A DNA stretch of 14,532 nucleotides, from positions 1 through 14,532 of the forward strand of contig JAPLOC010000503.1 of NCBI GenBank assembly GCA_026692825.1, in the 5' to 3' direction. Origin of the DNA: Planctomycetota bacterium. Lineage in GTDB: Bacteria > Planctomycetota > Planctomycetia > Planctomycetales > Planctomycetaceae. Below the pieces are notes generated by a model. The model had not been told where the DNA came from. It saw only the letters and a program-made list of their open reading frames with translations, and did no database searches. Positions 6,591 through 14,402 of the stretch are shown here, piece after piece (the stretch's first letter is position 1; each line of letters starts with the position of its first letter). Made by a program: the position numbers and the translations under genes.

Positions 6591-6845
6591 AGCCGGTGGC
6601 CCGCGCTGTTGCTACGCAGAGCCGCGCCCGTCAGCAACCGGTATCAGTTGGCCGCTGCCTGACGGGCGCGGCTCTGGCTCGTCGATCGCATGTCCCACCG
6701 TGGAAAAACTGGATACCAGTCGAACGCAACGACTTTACCAATGGTGCCGGGGCGATCGTCGACGGGTAGTTCCCGTGGCGCCGAAGCGACGAACAATGGA
6801 TTGCGTCGTGACTCGACGCGGTCCAATTCGCACGGGAGAAATCCA
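6591..6845. other. Intergenic and 5' leader region of the small secreted protein gene
   Basis: After the palindromic repeat at 6617-6676 there are two smaller perfect hairpins. One is acggg/cccgt at 6762-6776 (loop tagtt) and the other is gcgtcg/cgacgc at 6803-6819 (loop tgact). The second ends 26 bases before the ATG at 6846. If transcribed they would structure the leader. GGGAG at 6834-6838 is the ribosome binding site. Confidence 0.4.
6617..6676. repeat. Long palindromic intergenic repeat, copy 1
   Basis: Perfect 18-base arms (cagagccgcgcccgtcag at 6617-6634 and its exact reverse complement at 6659-6676) enclose 24 bases. The inner part can extend the stem through cgg/ccg pairs. The core gagccgcgcccgtcag recurs in the copy at 7285-7340, also with a 24-base centre. 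It begins 26 bases after the PEP-CTERM gene stop and could end transcription, although no T-run follows on either side. Recurrence suggests a REP-like dispersed element. Confidence 0.85.
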
Positions 6846-7241
6846 ATGCTTCGTCGTCATCTGGTCACCTGTCTGATTCTCGCCGGCAGTGGAATCGCCA
6901 TCCTGGGAGCGGGGGATTCCGCAGAGGCATCGGGCCAATTCTTGTGGCGATACTCCCGGCAGATGACCCCCGCCCGCCACGCGAACCCCGCCCGGCGTGA
7001 ACAGTGCCAGCCACATGTTGCGTACGGACGGGGCGGGTTTCATTACGGCCGTAATGGATACACCTACCAGGGGTACGGTTATCCCGTCGGGACGCTCACG
7101 GGGTCGGCCTTGGTCTCGCCGATGGGGGTCACCAGCGGCCCCAACGTCCCCCCCGCCCCCATCCGGTCGACTGAGACACTTGAACTGTCCCCGCTGCCGG
7201 CCCCCGGTGCGGACGCCCCACTGCCGGAACTCGATGAATAA
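6846..7241 (+). CDS. Small secreted Gly/Tyr/Pro-rich protein of unknown function
   Basis: A 131-residue protein I do not recognise. It starts MLRRHLVTCLILAGSGIAIL, a basic then hydrophobic signal peptide with likely cleavage near AEASG (27-31). The mature part has a Gly/Tyr segment (YGRGGFHYGRNGYTYQGYGY) followed by a Pro-rich acidic tail ending PLPELDE. The start at 6846 is preferred over an upstream frame beginning at 6690 because it opens directly with the signal peptide and has GGGAG seven bases upstream. The Arg- and Ser-rich extension upstream runs through leader hairpins and would hide the signal. It could be a cell-envelope or matrix protein; nothing visible gives a catalytic role. 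It follows the PEP-CTERM gene in the same direction by 255 bases, probably as a separate unit. Confidence 0.7.
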   Translation: MLRRHLVTCLILAGSGIAILGAGDSAEASGQFLWRYSRQMTPARHANPARREQCQPHVAYGRGGFHYGRNGYTYQGYGYPVGTLTGSALVSPMGVTSGPNVPPAPIRSTETLELSPLPAPGADAPLPELDE

Positions 7242-7284
7242 CGGGAGTTATACTCTGCGCGGTCCGCGTTGAGACATTTTGATG

Positions 7285-7340
7285 GAGCCGCGCCCGTCAG
7301 AATGCGGTGTCTGAAAGCCGCTTCCTGACGGGCGCGGCTC
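7285..7340. repeat. Long palindromic intergenic repeat, copy 2 (possible bidirectional terminator)
   Basis: Perfect 16-base arms (gagccgcgcccgtcag at 7285-7300 and its reverse complement at 7325-7340) enclose 24 bases. In the centre gcgg (7304-7307) and ccgc (7318-7321) extend the stem. It shares its arms and centre length with the copy at 6617-6676, and 15 of 24 central bases match. It sits between the convergent ends of the small secreted protein gene (stop 7241) and the protease gene (stop 7375), so it may end transcription from both sides. Confidence 0.85.
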
Positions 7341-7374
7341 GGATACGATTCCTTCTGTTGTGCTGCGCGAAAAC

Positions 7375-8217
7375 CTAATTCCCGTTCGTCGCCGGGGCGA
7401 CCGACTTCTCCCAGAGTCCAATCGTCTCGCGAATGAAATGCGCCTGGACCGCGATTGACAGATCGAGGGGGTGATGCACGGTCCGTTCTTCGTATAGCGT
7501 CTGAATGCGTTCGTCCTGTTGGACCTTCCCGACGACCAACCCCACAAGAATCGGGGTGCCGGCCTCTTCGCGATGCGAGTCGGCGGTCTCCAGCATCACC
7601 GGGCCGCCACTGTCGCCGCCGTGGGCCGACATATCGAGCATCAACAACGGGTGCGGCGGGATGGGTGTCACCGGGTAGCTCGCGAGCGACGCGTGTCGGG
7701 CGAGGGGAAAGCCGGCCGGGTTCGCTTCGACGCGCGCCGGATATCCAAACGCCAGAAATCGCCGGCCAATCCGCACCCGCTGTTGCTTGAGTGTCGCTTC
7801 GTCAGCGAGGGAGTCAAACGGCAACGGCTGCGCTTCGTCGTCGGGAGGGAGTGTTACCTTCACGACGGCGACATCGTGTTGCGGGTGCCGGGTCCAGAGT
7901 GGTTTTCCATTCGCGCGAATCGCGACGGGTAGATCTCGACGCTGATAGGTTCCATCGGGCTGAGGGAGTCGGAGAATGATGGGGGCGACTTCTCCCGGAA
8001 TCGGATCAAACACGTGATTGGCCGTCACCAGCAGCGACTCGCGGGCTGCGGCATTCACTCCCGATTTGGGCACAATCAGAAAGCCGGTCGCCGTCGACGC
8101 GTCATGCTGGATCTTTACCGTCGCCAGTAGCACTTGAGTCGCGTGATCTTCCGCGAGAACACCGGTCGCATAACTGGAGATGACAAGCAACGTGACAATG
8201 TGGAGCGCGATTCGCAT
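7375..8217 (-). CDS. Secreted trypsin-like serine protease
   Basis: A 280-residue chymotrypsin-fold (S1-like) protease. With the start at ATG 8217 it opens with a signal peptide (MRIALHIVTLLVISSYATGVLA, likely cut near residue 22). The triad is visible: His68 in LLVTANHVF, Asp115 in HPQHDVAVVKV, and Ser203 in MSAHGGDSGGPV. GTATGFLI-type glycine context appears as TATGFLIV before the His strand. There is no PDZ domain, so it is not a typical DegP. The open frame extends to a TTG at 8277 that would overlap the upstream glycosyltransferase stop, but this would place 20 extra residues before the signal, so 8217 is preferred. It is the last of three same-strand genes. Substrate unknown. Confidence 0.85.
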   Translation of the reverse strand: MRIALHIVTLLVISSYATGVLAEDHATQVLLATVKIQHDASTATGFLIVPKSGVNAAARESLLVTANHVFDPIPGEVAPIILRLPQPDGTYQRRDLPVAIRANGKPLWTRHPQHDVAVVKVTLPPDDEAQPLPFDSLADEATLKQQRVRIGRRFLAFGYPARVEANPAGFPLARHASLASYPVTPIPPHPLLMLDMSAHGGDSGGPVMLETADSHREEAGTPILVGLVVGKVQQDERIQTLYEERTVHHPLDLSIAVQAHFIRETIGLWEKSVAPATNGN

Positions 8218-8273
8218 GGAAGGCAGCCGCGGGGGAACGGGGACAGGTGAAAGGAAGATGGAAGCGTGGTGAT

Positions 8274-9338
8274 TCAACGCGCGGGCGCGCGACTGAGAAT
8301 CCGTTCGATGGCGGCGCGGACCCGACTCACGGGGAGCGCGTCGAAACAGGCCATGTGTGCTGGCCCTTTTTTGGGGCAGAGTTTGCAGTAGCTGGCGGCG
8401 CAGTCGACACTGGTCGCGACAAGTTCATGCTGCGGCCCCCCCGGGCCGGACAGACGGGGACTGGTGCAGGTGAAGACGCCGACCACGGGCGTCCCTTGCG
8501 CGGCCGCCAGATGCATCGGTCCCGAGTCGTTGGATACCGCCAGGTCGACCGCGGTCAGCAGAGCCGCGAGCTGCTTGAGATTCGTTCGGCCAGCGACACT
8601 GATCGCCGGGAAGGATGATCCGCTCTCCCGCAGCCTGGCCAGGACCGCGTCAGCGAGTGGTTGTTCCCCGCGTGATCCCACCACCACGACCGACCCCGCC
8701 AACCCCTGCACCGCCAAGGCGAAATTCTCCGCGGGCCAGCGCTTGGTCACCCAGCCTGCTCCCGCATGAATCGCGACCACTGGCCGGGGTAGACCGCGAA
8801 GCTGTTCGTAGACCCACGCTTGTTCTTCCATGGAGATCGCGATCTCTGCGGAAGGGGGAACCTCGGCGAAACCCAAGTACTCGGCGACCCGCCAATAGCG
8901 GAGGTGGGCGGGAACGTCGCGTCCCGTTTCGGGTATGAGATCGGTACAGGTGAATCGCGAACATTCACGGGCCGTCTGCAATCCCATGCGAACCGGCGCG
9001 CCGGTCGCCCACGTCATGCAACCCGTGCGCAACAGCCCCTGGAAATCAAAAACCAGGTCAAAGCGTTTGGAGCGCAGCGTTCGCAGCAGTGCCAGGTACA
9101 ATTTCAATCCGCCGCGACGGTCAAACGGGATCGTCTCGGCGAGACAGGGATGCCCTGCGAGTAGATCCTGAAACTCCCGATTGACGACCCAGGAAATCGC
9201 GGCCCCGGGATAGGCGCGGCTCAAGACCCGGGCCAGCGGCAACGTCTGCACGATGTCTCCGAGCGCGCTCGGTTTGATCACCGCGATGCGGCTGGGGGTG
9301 AGTCCGCGAATTTCCGCGGCGCGCGAGTTGTGTCCCAT
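8274..9338 (-). CDS. Glycosyltransferase family 9 protein (heptosyltransferase-like)
   Basis: A 354-residue GT-B fold enzyme of the ADP-heptose:LPS heptosyltransferase family, acting at the cytoplasmic face on cell-surface glycan. The N-terminus IAVIKPSALGDIVQTLPLA (about 18-36) is the typical GT9 opening with the SALGD acceptor loop. WVVNREFQDLL and LVFDFQGLLRTG follow. The C-terminal donor site has HAGAGWVTKRWP, then AVSNDSGPMHLAAAQGTP (267-284). A cysteine cluster near the C-terminus (C313, C318, C321, C331) is shared with many WaaC/WaaF-like proteins. The ATG at 9338 is chosen over the TTG at 9344. It lies 34 bases downstream of the hydrolase gene and 56 bases before the protease gene. 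The exact sugar and acceptor cannot be told. Confidence 0.9.
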   Translation of the reverse strand: MGHNSRAAEIRGLTPSRIAVIKPSALGDIVQTLPLARVLSRAYPGAAISWVVNREFQDLLAGHPCLAETIPFDRRGGLKLYLALLRTLRSKRFDLVFDFQGLLRTGCMTWATGAPVRMGLQTARECSRFTCTDLIPETGRDVPAHLRYWRVAEYLGFAEVPPSAEIAISMEEQAWVYEQLRGLPRPVVAIHAGAGWVTKRWPAENFALAVQGLAGSVVVVGSRGEQPLADAVLARLRESGSSFPAISVAGRTNLKQLAALLTAVDLAVSNDSGPMHLAAAQGTPVVGVFTCTSPRLSGPGGPQHELVATSVDCAASYCKLCPKKGPAHMACFDALPVSRVRAAIERILSRAPAR

Positions 9339-9372
9339 CACCAAACGCCCGGCACGGAACTTGTGGCGATGT

Positions 9373-10332
9373 TCATTCTTCGCTCTGCACCGGTGTCACC
9401 AGGGTGCCAATCGAGTCAATGTGGGCGGTGAGAACGTCGCCCGGTTTCAGGAACGTCCCCGTGGTGCTGCCGACGCCTGCAGGGGTTCCCGTCGAGATGA
9501 TGTCGCCTGGTTCCAGCGTGACAAAGCTGGAGATGAACTCGATGATGGCGGCGACGGGAAAGATCATCAGAGCGGTCGAGGCGTTTTGACGGACTTGATC
9601 GTTCAACGACAGACGCATCGGGAGCGACTGGGGATCGGCGATCGCGTCCGCCGAGACGACACATGGCCCGCACGGACAAAAGCTGTCGTGCCACTTGCCG
9701 TGCAGCCAGTCGAAGAAGCTGTCTTTCGCCCGTTCCTTCCGAGTCGGGTTGGGTTTGAACTTGCGGTTGGAGATGTCGTTGATGACGGTGTAACCAGCGA
9801 CCGCGGAGAGCGCTTCCACCTCGGAGACTCCCTTGACGCGCTTTCCGATCACGACGGCGAGTTCGAGTTCCCAATCGATCGCGCCGGGGGAGACCCGGGG
9901 AATGCGGATTGGCTGGCCCGGGTTGGTGAGCGTGGTGGTGGGAGGCTTCATAAAGACGTAGGGAAACGTCTCGGCCCGCTCGGCGGCGATCCCGCCCCCT
10001 TCCTTAATGTGGTCGGCGTAATTCCCCGCCAAAAGGAACAGTTTGTTGGGCCGGGGGATAGGAACCAATAGGTGCGCGACCGCCGCGGGAATCGCGATCG
10101 TCGCGACATCGGCGGCCCCCGCGCCACTCACCCAGGTCGACAACCGCGACACCGCGTCGTGAGCGGTTCCTCCCGGAAGCGACAGAAGTAGATCGTCGCT
10201 CTCGGGCACATCGAGCCGACCGCCCACTCGCTGAGCATAAATCGCCGACGCGGCCGCCAGGGGGATCAGTCGATCTTCGGAGTAGAACGCGGCTCGGGGG
10301 GTACCGGCGTTGAGAAATCGGCAAAGGCGCAT
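9373..10332 (-). CDS. Fumarylacetoacetate hydrolase (FAH) family protein
   Basis: A 319-residue metal-dependent enzyme of the FAH superfamily, which cleaves or decarboxylates 2,4-dioxo or related acids in catabolic pathways. The visible active-site features are GNYADHIKEGG (103-113, catalytic-type His108), the metal-binding DWELELAVVIGK (153-164, E155 and E157), NDISNRKF (185-192, Asp186) and the C-terminal GDIISTGTPAGVG (276-288). The N-terminal 90 residues form the usual smaller domain. The ATG at 10332 has AGGA seven bases upstream. An unusual segment DSFCPCGPCVV (216-226) replaces the more typical GFDTFCPMGPW-like stretch and contains three cysteines. Whether it is an acylpyruvase, ureidoglycolate-like lyase or sugar-acid hydrolase cannot be decided. 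It is divergent from the large TPR/VCBS gene, with 195 bases between the starts. Confidence 0.9.
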   Translation of the reverse strand: MRLCRFLNAGTPRAAFYSEDRLIPLAAASAIYAQRVGGRLDVPESDDLLLSLPGGTAHDAVSRLSTWVSGAGAADVATIAIPAAVAHLLVPIPRPNKLFLLAGNYADHIKEGGGIAAERAETFPYVFMKPPTTTLTNPGQPIRIPRVSPGAIDWELELAVVIGKRVKGVSEVEALSAVAGYTVINDISNRKFKPNPTRKERAKDSFFDWLHGKWHDSFCPCGPCVVSADAIADPQSLPMRLSLNDQVRQNASTALMIFPVAAIIEFISSFVTLEPGDIISTGTPAGVGSTTGTFLKPGDVLTAHIDSIGTLVTPVQSEE

Positions 10333-10527
10333 GCAACGATCCTGCGTGGAAAGGGATTCCTGCGAAGAGTCAGCCGCCGACTGTAGAAACGGGCGCGCCG
10401 GCTGACAATCGTGCCAGCGTTCGGAAGCGGTCGGATGGAAGATTTCCCGACGAAGTTTCCATTTCTTTCCCTTGCTTCGGTCTTCGCTGGCGTAAACAAT
10501 CGCGGCACACTTTCCCCTGGAGATCGC

Positions 10528-13053
10528 ATGTCGCAGTCAAGTCAACCCCCCGCCCCCCGTTTTGCTCCCTGGAAAGGGATTGTGTTGCTCCTGCTGGCTC
10601 TTGGCGCGGTGTACTTCGCGTATCGACTGTGGCCGGAACCCTCGGAAGAGTCGCGGGGACTCAAGCTGTCGGCGGCGCAGTATGAACATCTCTACGCGTT
10701 ACGCAACCTGGCACTCGGTGAGATCGAGGCGGCACTCAGTACGGGGGACTTGAAGCACGCGCTGGAGTTACTGGACGAGATTGAACAGATCCTTCCGGGT
10801 GATCGATTCGTCACCCAAAATCGGGCAATCACCTACATCGAGGCATTACAAACCGCGGGAAAAGCGACCACCCCGGATGTCACCATTGACGGGGTTTTCG
10901 AGGTGATTGAGGCGTTGAAAAAAGCGGAACCCAAGTCCGCGATACCGTACCTGCTGGCGGGCCAGGTCGCGGAGAAGAGTGGCGATGGTGAGCGGATGCT
11001 GCCGGAGGCACAAAAGGCGGTGGAGCTGGCACCGAATGACCCGATCGCATGGTATTCGCTGGCGAAAACCGCGGAATTTCTTCCGGATGACGCCGACGTG
11101 GTGAAGGGGGCGAAAGTCGCGCTCACCAAGGCCCTCGCGCTCGACCCCACGAACTCCCAACTGCTGCGGTTGCAGGCGAAATCGCTCGCCGAATCGCAGG
11201 ATCCCCAGGCGATCGACGTCCTCGAGAGGCTTCGCGGTCAGACGGCGCTCTTGGAACTGGTGCGTCGCATGCCCGACACGAAAGAAGATCCCGAGAAAAT
11301 GATCGACGACGCCGTCGCGGCGGTCAAGCGGGAAGACTGGTCGAAAGCGATGGTCTCCAGCGAACGCCTGGGGAACATCATCAAGCGGCAGGACTGGGTG
11401 CGGAGTGACCTGCGTCGGCTGGAACCGAATCCGCTGGCGCATGTGGCGCTCGATTTCAGCACACGGATCGCGTCGGCGGGACATTCGAAATCGCACGAGA
11501 GTCAGCCGATTTCATTCCGTGCGATGGAGGGATTGGCCGCCTTCACGTCCGCGACGGACGTGAAGGACTTGAAGCTGGCCGACGCCAACGACGATGGTCA
11601 GCTTGACCTCGTATTGCTGTCGGCGAACGGTTTGCGGGTTTTGGCACGGCAGGGGGCGGAGTGGAAACCTTTGCTCGAGTACGTGGCAGAGGGGCCATTC
11701 AATCAGGTTCTGGTCGCAGACTTGGACCGGGACGAAACGAATACCGAAAAGAAGCCGATCCCCCAAGGGGAACAAACGCCACTCGCCGACCCGCGTGTGT
11801 GTGACACCGCGGACATCGATTTTGTCCTGGCGGGTCCGGGGGGAGTGGTGATCCTCCGCAATGAGCTGGTCACTCAGGGAACAGGCCGCCATCTTGTGGC
11901 TGTTGAGCAATTGGAAGCGTTTTCGGCTCAGCGCGATATACGCACCGCAACGCTGGTCGACTTCGACCAGGATGGAGACCTCGATCTGGTTCTTGCGTTG
12001 GAGTCGGGAGTCCGGTTCTGGAGGAATCGGGGGGACTTGACCATGGAAGATGTCACGCGGCGATCCCAGGCGTTGCCCGAGAACGTGAAGATCACATCGT
12101 TCTTCCCGGCTCCCTGGAATTATGACTGTTTCATCGACATTGTCGCGACGACGGCTGCCGGGCGGGTGGGTTTCTATGAGAACCTGGGGCACTCGACGTT
12201 TCGTTGGCAGGAGATGACCGGACGGTTCGCGGAATTCTCAGGGATGAGTGAAGTCGCGGTGATCGATGCCGACGGCAACGCCGACTGGGATCTGGTGGGG
12301 GTGGGGAAGGCGGGGGTTGGACTGGCACTGAGTCGCGCGGCGGATGTGGGAACGATCGCGGCGATTGACGTCCGTTCGCTGTCGTCGACCGGCGGGAACC
12401 GATTCCTGACGGTCGACTTCAACAATGACTCCTGGTTTGATCTGCTGACGTGGACGAAGGCCGGCGATGGGCGTCCCCAGATTCTTTTGGGTGGCCCCAA
12501 AGGAGTTTTCAGCACGGAACCGTCTTCCTCGGTCGGCCTTCCAGGCGGGCCGGTCTTCGCGCTCGCGGCGGGGGATCTGGATCACGATGGGGATTGGGAT
12601 CTGGCGGTCGCCGGTCCTGAGGGGGTGAAGTTCTTCGCGAACGAGGGGGCGGGGAAGAATCATTGGACGGAGGTGAGACTGCGGGCTCAGCCGGCCGATG
12701 ACGTGGCGCGGGTGAACCACCTGGGTGGCGGGGGCGGGACGTGCGACGGCAGATTGTCACCGGGCAATTCACGCATTTCGGACTGGGAGAGATTGAGAAG
12801 CCCGACATGCTGCGAACGATCTGGACCAACTGCATACCCCAACCGCGCATCGATCGGCTCGAACCGGACATCGCAGTGTGTGAGGTTCAGGTGCAATCGA
12901 CGTCGTGCCCGTTTCTGTTCACGTGGAACGGAGAACAGTTTGAATTTCTGTACGACTTTCCGTGGGGCGCTCCGCTGGGACTGCAGTTCGCGGAGGGGGT
13001 TTTCGCACCGTCGCGACCGTGGGAATACCTGCACATTCCCGGTGAGCGGATGA
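10528..13053 (+). CDS. TPR and VCBS/FG-GAP repeat protein, N-terminal part (frameshifted near 12,730)
   Basis: The annotated frame encodes 841 residues, but only about the first 735 look genuine. From ATG 10528 (GGAG six bases upstream) there is a short Pro-rich tail, a transmembrane anchor (about 16-34), a helical region of TPR-like repeats (about 45-290; for example GQVAEKSGDGERMLPEAQKA), then a beta-propeller of calcium-binding-type loops: DANDDGQLD (352-360), DFDQDGDLD, DADGNADWD, DFNNDSWFD and DLDHDGDWD. After NHWTEVRLRAQPADDVARVN, the usual lead-in to an ASPIC/UnbV domain, the frame turns into an Arg/Cys/Ser-rich tail with no family similarity that stops at 13053. The expected continuation is in the -1 frame at 12741 onward. 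The protein would be an extracytoplasmic scaffold anchored in the membrane; its partner is unknown. Confidence 0.8.
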   Translation: MSQSSQPPAPRFAPWKGIVLLLLALGAVYFAYRLWPEPSEESRGLKLSAAQYEHLYALRNLALGEIEAALSTGDLKHALELLDEIEQILPGDRFVTQNRAITYIEALQTAGKATTPDVTIDGVFEVIEALKKAEPKSAIPYLLAGQVAEKSGDGERMLPEAQKAVELAPNDPIAWYSLAKTAEFLPDDADVVKGAKVALTKALALDPTNSQLLRLQAKSLAESQDPQAIDVLERLRGQTALLELVRRMPDTKEDPEKMIDDAVAAVKREDWSKAMVSSERLGNIIKRQDWVRSDLRRLEPNPLAHVALDFSTRIASAGHSKSHESQPISFRAMEGLAAFTSATDVKDLKLADANDDGQLDLVLLSANGLRVLARQGAEWKPLLEYVAEGPFNQVLVADLDRDETNTEKKPIPQGEQTPLADPRVCDTADIDFVLAGPGGVVILRNELVTQGTGRHLVAVEQLEAFSAQRDIRTATLVDFDQDGDLDLVLALESGVRFWRNRGDLTMEDVTRRSQALPENVKITSFFPAPWNYDCFIDIVATTAAGRVGFYENLGHSTFRWQEMTGRFAEFSGMSEVAVIDADGNADWDLVGVGKAGVGLALSRAADVGTIAAIDVRSLSSTGGNRFLTVDFNNDSWFDLLTWTKAGDGRPQILLGGPKGVFSTEPSSSVGLPGGPVFALAAGDLDHDGDWDLAVAGPEGVKFFANEGAGKNHWTEVRLRAQPADDVARVNHLGGGGGTCDGRLSPGNSRISDWERLRSPTCCERSGPTAYPNRASIGSNRTSQCVRFRCNRRRARFCSRGTENSLNFCTTFRGALRWDCSSRRGFSHRRDRGNTCTFPVSG
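12717..12743 (+). other. Apparent -1 frameshift joining two halves of one gene
   Basis: The first frame reads ...ARVNHLGGGG, and the frame one base back reads GRDVRRQIVTGQFTHFGLG, which is the continuation expected of an ASPIC/UnbV-like domain. The junction is the G-rich ggtggcgggggcgggac. Adding one G would restore a single open frame 10528-14183 of about 1,219 codons. A larger deletion is also possible, since related proteins as I recall them have several more residues here. A sequencing error in the G-run, a true mutation, or a -1 ribosomal shift (C GGG GGC, not a canonical slippery site) would all look alike. Confidence 0.75.
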
Positions 13054-14183
13054 AATCTCGCGACGGGAAACTGGTGTTGCAGATGACCGAGGAATTGCAG
13101 GAGGCGACCTACATTGACCATATGCGGTTGCTGGCGATCGACCATCCTGCTGACGTGGAAGTCTTTTCGAATGAAAAGGTCGGTCCCCCCGAGATTTCGG
13201 AGTATCAGATCCACACCGTTCGGCGACGTCGCGCGCCGGTCGCCGCCCGGGACAAGCACGGTCGCGACGTTCTGGATGAGATCGCGCTCGCCGACCTGCG
13301 GTTCTTCCGCGGCTTTGACTCAACGCCGCGGACCGGTCGAGTCGATTCGCACTATCTCGAACTCGATCTCGGCGACTTGGGACCGTACGAGCAGTCGAAG
13401 AAAATTCAGTTGGTTCTGTCAGGTTATATCTATCCGGTTCCGACTTCGGTCGGGGTTGGCCTGGCGCAAAACGCCAAGAATCCCCCGGGAAGTCCGCCCG
13501 CCCTGTGGGTGCCGGATGCTCTTGGGGAATGGCGGGAAGTTCGGCCATTCACCGGTTTTCCGGGGGGGAAAAACAAGACGGTCGTGCTGGACCTGTCCGA
13601 CGCGTTCTTGACCCGCGATTACCGGTTGCGAATCGCCACCAACTTCGAGATTTACTGGGACGAAGCGTTTTTCACGCTGGATGAATCGCCCGTCGAGGTG
13701 CGACAGACTCCCGTGGAACTGACACGGGCCGATTTGCATTTTCGTGGGTTTTCGGAGAGGCGAACTTCGCCGCACAATGGGCCCGACACCTACATTTACG
13801 ATGTGGTGGAGAAGCGAACCGTGTGGTTGCCGATGGAGGGGAACTTCACCCGGTTTGGCGACGTGCGGCCATTGCTGGAGACCGAGGACGATCAGCTTGT
13901 GGTGTTTGGATTTGGTGACGAGTTGACGCTTGAATTCGCCGAGCTTCCGCCACCGCCAGCCGGCTGGAAACGGGATTACATCCTGCACAACGTCGGCTGG
14001 GACAAGGATTGCGACCCGAATGTGCTGCTGAGTGGTTCGGTCGAGCCACTGCCGTTCCGGGCGATGACGTGTTATCCGTATGGACCGGATGAGGAGTATC
14101 CGGAGACCGCTTCCCATCGCGCGTATTTGAAGAAGTACCAGACCCGGCGGATGGACCGAATGGCCTTCTGGCGGGGGCGGTAG
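12741..14183 (+). CDS. C-terminal part of the TPR/VCBS protein (ASPIC/UnbV-like end plus conserved tail domain)
   Basis: This 480-codon frame opens at a GTG inside the preceding gene and is best read as that gene's C-terminal half. Residues 1-33 (RRQIVTGQFTHFGLG...MLRTIWTN) match the end of an ASPIC/UnbV-type domain, which normally follows VCBS repeats within one protein. The remaining 440 residues begin EPDIAVCEVQVQ and CPFLFTWNGEQFEFLYDF (56-73), then a mainly beta-strand region with EYLHIPGE, LVLSGYIYPVP and FEIYWDEAFFTLDE, and end with YILHNVGWDKDCDPN and a basic tail. I do not know a name for this tail domain. It has no signal peptide or anchor of its own. Independent translation from GTG 12741 is possible but has little support. 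Confidence 0.75.
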   Translation: MRRQIVTGQFTHFGLGEIEKPDMLRTIWTNCIPQPRIDRLEPDIAVCEVQVQSTSCPFLFTWNGEQFEFLYDFPWGAPLGLQFAEGVFAPSRPWEYLHIPGERMKSRDGKLVLQMTEELQEATYIDHMRLLAIDHPADVEVFSNEKVGPPEISEYQIHTVRRRRAPVAARDKHGRDVLDEIALADLRFFRGFDSTPRTGRVDSHYLELDLGDLGPYEQSKKIQLVLSGYIYPVPTSVGVGLAQNAKNPPGSPPALWVPDALGEWREVRPFTGFPGGKNKTVVLDLSDAFLTRDYRLRIATNFEIYWDEAFFTLDESPVEVRQTPVELTRADLHFRGFSERRTSPHNGPDTYIYDVVEKRTVWLPMEGNFTRFGDVRPLLETEDDQLVVFGFGDELTLEFAELPPPPAGWKRDYILHNVGWDKDCDPNVLLSGSVEPLPFRAMTCYPYGPDEEYPETASHRAYLKKYQTRRMDRMAFWRGR

Positions 14184-14402
14184 GTTGGGGGTCGGACCGG
14201 TGCGGGTTCCTCACCGGAGTTCGTGTGGAGTTTTCGGTGCCACAGCGTCGCAGTTGTCGTGTACGTGAGCCTAACTACCTGTCTAAAATCAATTTCGTGG
14301 TTTGTGAAAACGCAGCTACAAATCGAATGATCGGTTTTAGTTCCAAGTCGCCGACGGCGGTTGCCGGTCACGGGGCAAGAGCATGGTGTGGTCGAGGGAT
14401 TG
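14184..14402. other. Intergenic region after the large TPR/VCBS gene
   Basis: Apart from the hairpin just after the gene (14197-14217) and a weak ttgcc/ggcaa stem near 14361-14378, I see no gene or repeat in these 219 bases. The base composition becomes more AT-rich from about 14270. A promoter for the possible gene at the right edge would lie here. Confidence 0.4.
14197..14217 (+). terminator. Possible terminator hairpin after the large TPR/VCBS gene
   Basis: Arms ccggtg and caccgg pair perfectly across nine bases, beginning 13 bases after the stop codon at 14183. No T-run follows, so it is not a canonical intrinsic terminator; it could protect the 3' end of the mRNA. Confidence 0.3.

Noticed and set aside
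6690..6845. Upstream extension of the small secreted protein gene
   Set aside because: The extension precedes a clear signal peptide and Shine-Dalgarno and crosses leader hairpins; ATG 6846 is the better start.
8218..8277. TTG start for the protease overlapping the glycosyltransferase stop
   Set aside because: It looks like translational coupling, but it would put about 20 residues ahead of a good signal peptide; ATG 8217 is preferred.
9253..10071. 272-codon plus-strand frame opposite the FAH gene
   Set aside because: Antisense shadow; the minus strand carries the conserved FAH metal-binding motifs.
12744..13053. Frame-1 tail of the TPR/VCBS gene after the frameshift
   Set aside because: Arg/Cys/Ser-rich translation with no similarity, while the -1 frame carries the expected domain continuation, so it is probably not a native C-terminus.
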